Source: Dehalococcoidales bacterium (GTDB lineage Bacteria; Chloroflexota; Dehalococcoidia; Dehalococcoidales; Fen-1064). Taken from it: a stretch of DNA of 49,241 nucleotides. A program made the position numbers and the translations under genes. The first letter of the stretch is position 1; each line of letters starts with the position of its first letter. The stretch is from the NCBI GenBank assembly GCA_035529395.1, contig DATKWT010000043.1:1-49241 (forward strand), given 5' to 3'. Below, piece after piece: positions 49,174-49,241 of the stretch. The notes under the pieces were generated by a model that did not search any database, was not told the DNA's origin, and was given only the letters and a program-made list of their open reading frames with translations.

Positions 49174-49241
49174 ATGAAGTACCTCATCACTCTTCTGTGC
49201 GGGTTCGAGATTTCCGATGGCATAATCACGCATCTCCTCGT
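49174..49241 (+). CDS. N-terminal fragment of a membrane protein (cut by window edge)
   Basis: The frame starts at ATG 49174, 15 bp after the previous stop, with AGAGG upstream, and runs open to the window end. It reads MKYLITLLCGFEISDGIITHL and continues: a hydrophobic helix with an acidic residue and T-H, as in small DUF5658-like membrane proteins. Too short to assign; probably co-transcribed with the exported protein gene. Confidence 0.5.
   Translation, partial: MKYLITLLCGFEISDGIITHLL

Overview
The window most likely comes from an uncultured Chloroflexota bacterium of the Dehalococcoidia type. This is an inference, not a proof. It rests on the overall look of the proteins (a DUF5679 mini-protein, a Lin0512-family protein, DUF72, a TPP-dependent E1 pair, crotonase/MaoC/SDR enzymes, many PAS histidine kinases) and on a Gram-positive/Chloroflexi-style LexA operator (GAAC-N4-GTTC). 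Coding density is high and the genes form short operons. No rRNA, prophage or CRISPR array is present.

Layout. 1-165: C-terminus of an aldehyde:ferredoxin oxidoreductase. 376-450: tRNA-Thr(CGT). 461-3954 (minus): a two-gene SOS unit, DUF6504 protein plus an error-prone-type DNA polymerase III alpha subunit, behind a promoter whose -35/-10 spacer is a perfect LexA-type palindrome. 4094-7814: DUF72, DUF5679, a dihydrolipoamide dehydrogenase remnant, Lin0512, GNAT and a histone-deacetylase-like amidohydrolase. 8276-13599: an acetoin/2-oxoacid dehydrogenase-like operon with a tandem duplication of the E1alpha-E1beta pair, a stand-alone lipoyl protein and a short E2 core, and no E3. 13955-19115: epimerase, acyltransferase-3 with an in-frame stop, nitroreductase, SDR and zinc alcohol dehydrogenase. 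19488-23311: a TPP-riboswitch operon with thiamine pyrophosphokinase, a thiamine-binding MTH1187-type protein and an ABC importer. 23453-29181: SDR, crotonase, two hot-dog/MaoC subunits (minus), an ACT-domain malic enzyme and an MBL hydrolase. 29213-31525: two zinc-ribbon membrane proteins (RDD and PrsW) and a methyltransferase. 31551-36188 (minus): the MoxR - DUF58 - transglutaminase (TgpA-like) operon. 37616-47595: a large signalling cluster with three histidine kinases and four separate response regulators. 48724-49241: a small exported protein and the start of another gene.

How the genes fit together. The thiamine operon supplies the cofactor of the two E1 enzymes. The crotonase, MaoC, SDR and alcohol dehydrogenase genes suggest acyl-CoA or organic-acid catabolism. 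The window is scarred by dispersed intergenic repeats: a MITE-like element of about 290-330 bp with terminal inverted repeats near 7890 and 48064, a decayed copy at 19112, a solo end at 16887, a second repeat at 47910, and an IS3-type transposase stub at 23308.

Most notable signals: (1) the duplicated E1 modules, whose differences cluster in one stretch of each subunit while the rest is nearly identical; (2) the LexA-controlled DUF6504-dnaE2 unit with an in-frame 21-bp triplication; (3) TGACC(C) half-sites on an exact 11-bp register ahead of the last small exported protein; (4) the seven-protein two-component cluster with a pseudo-receiver kinase and cysteine-bearing PAS domains.
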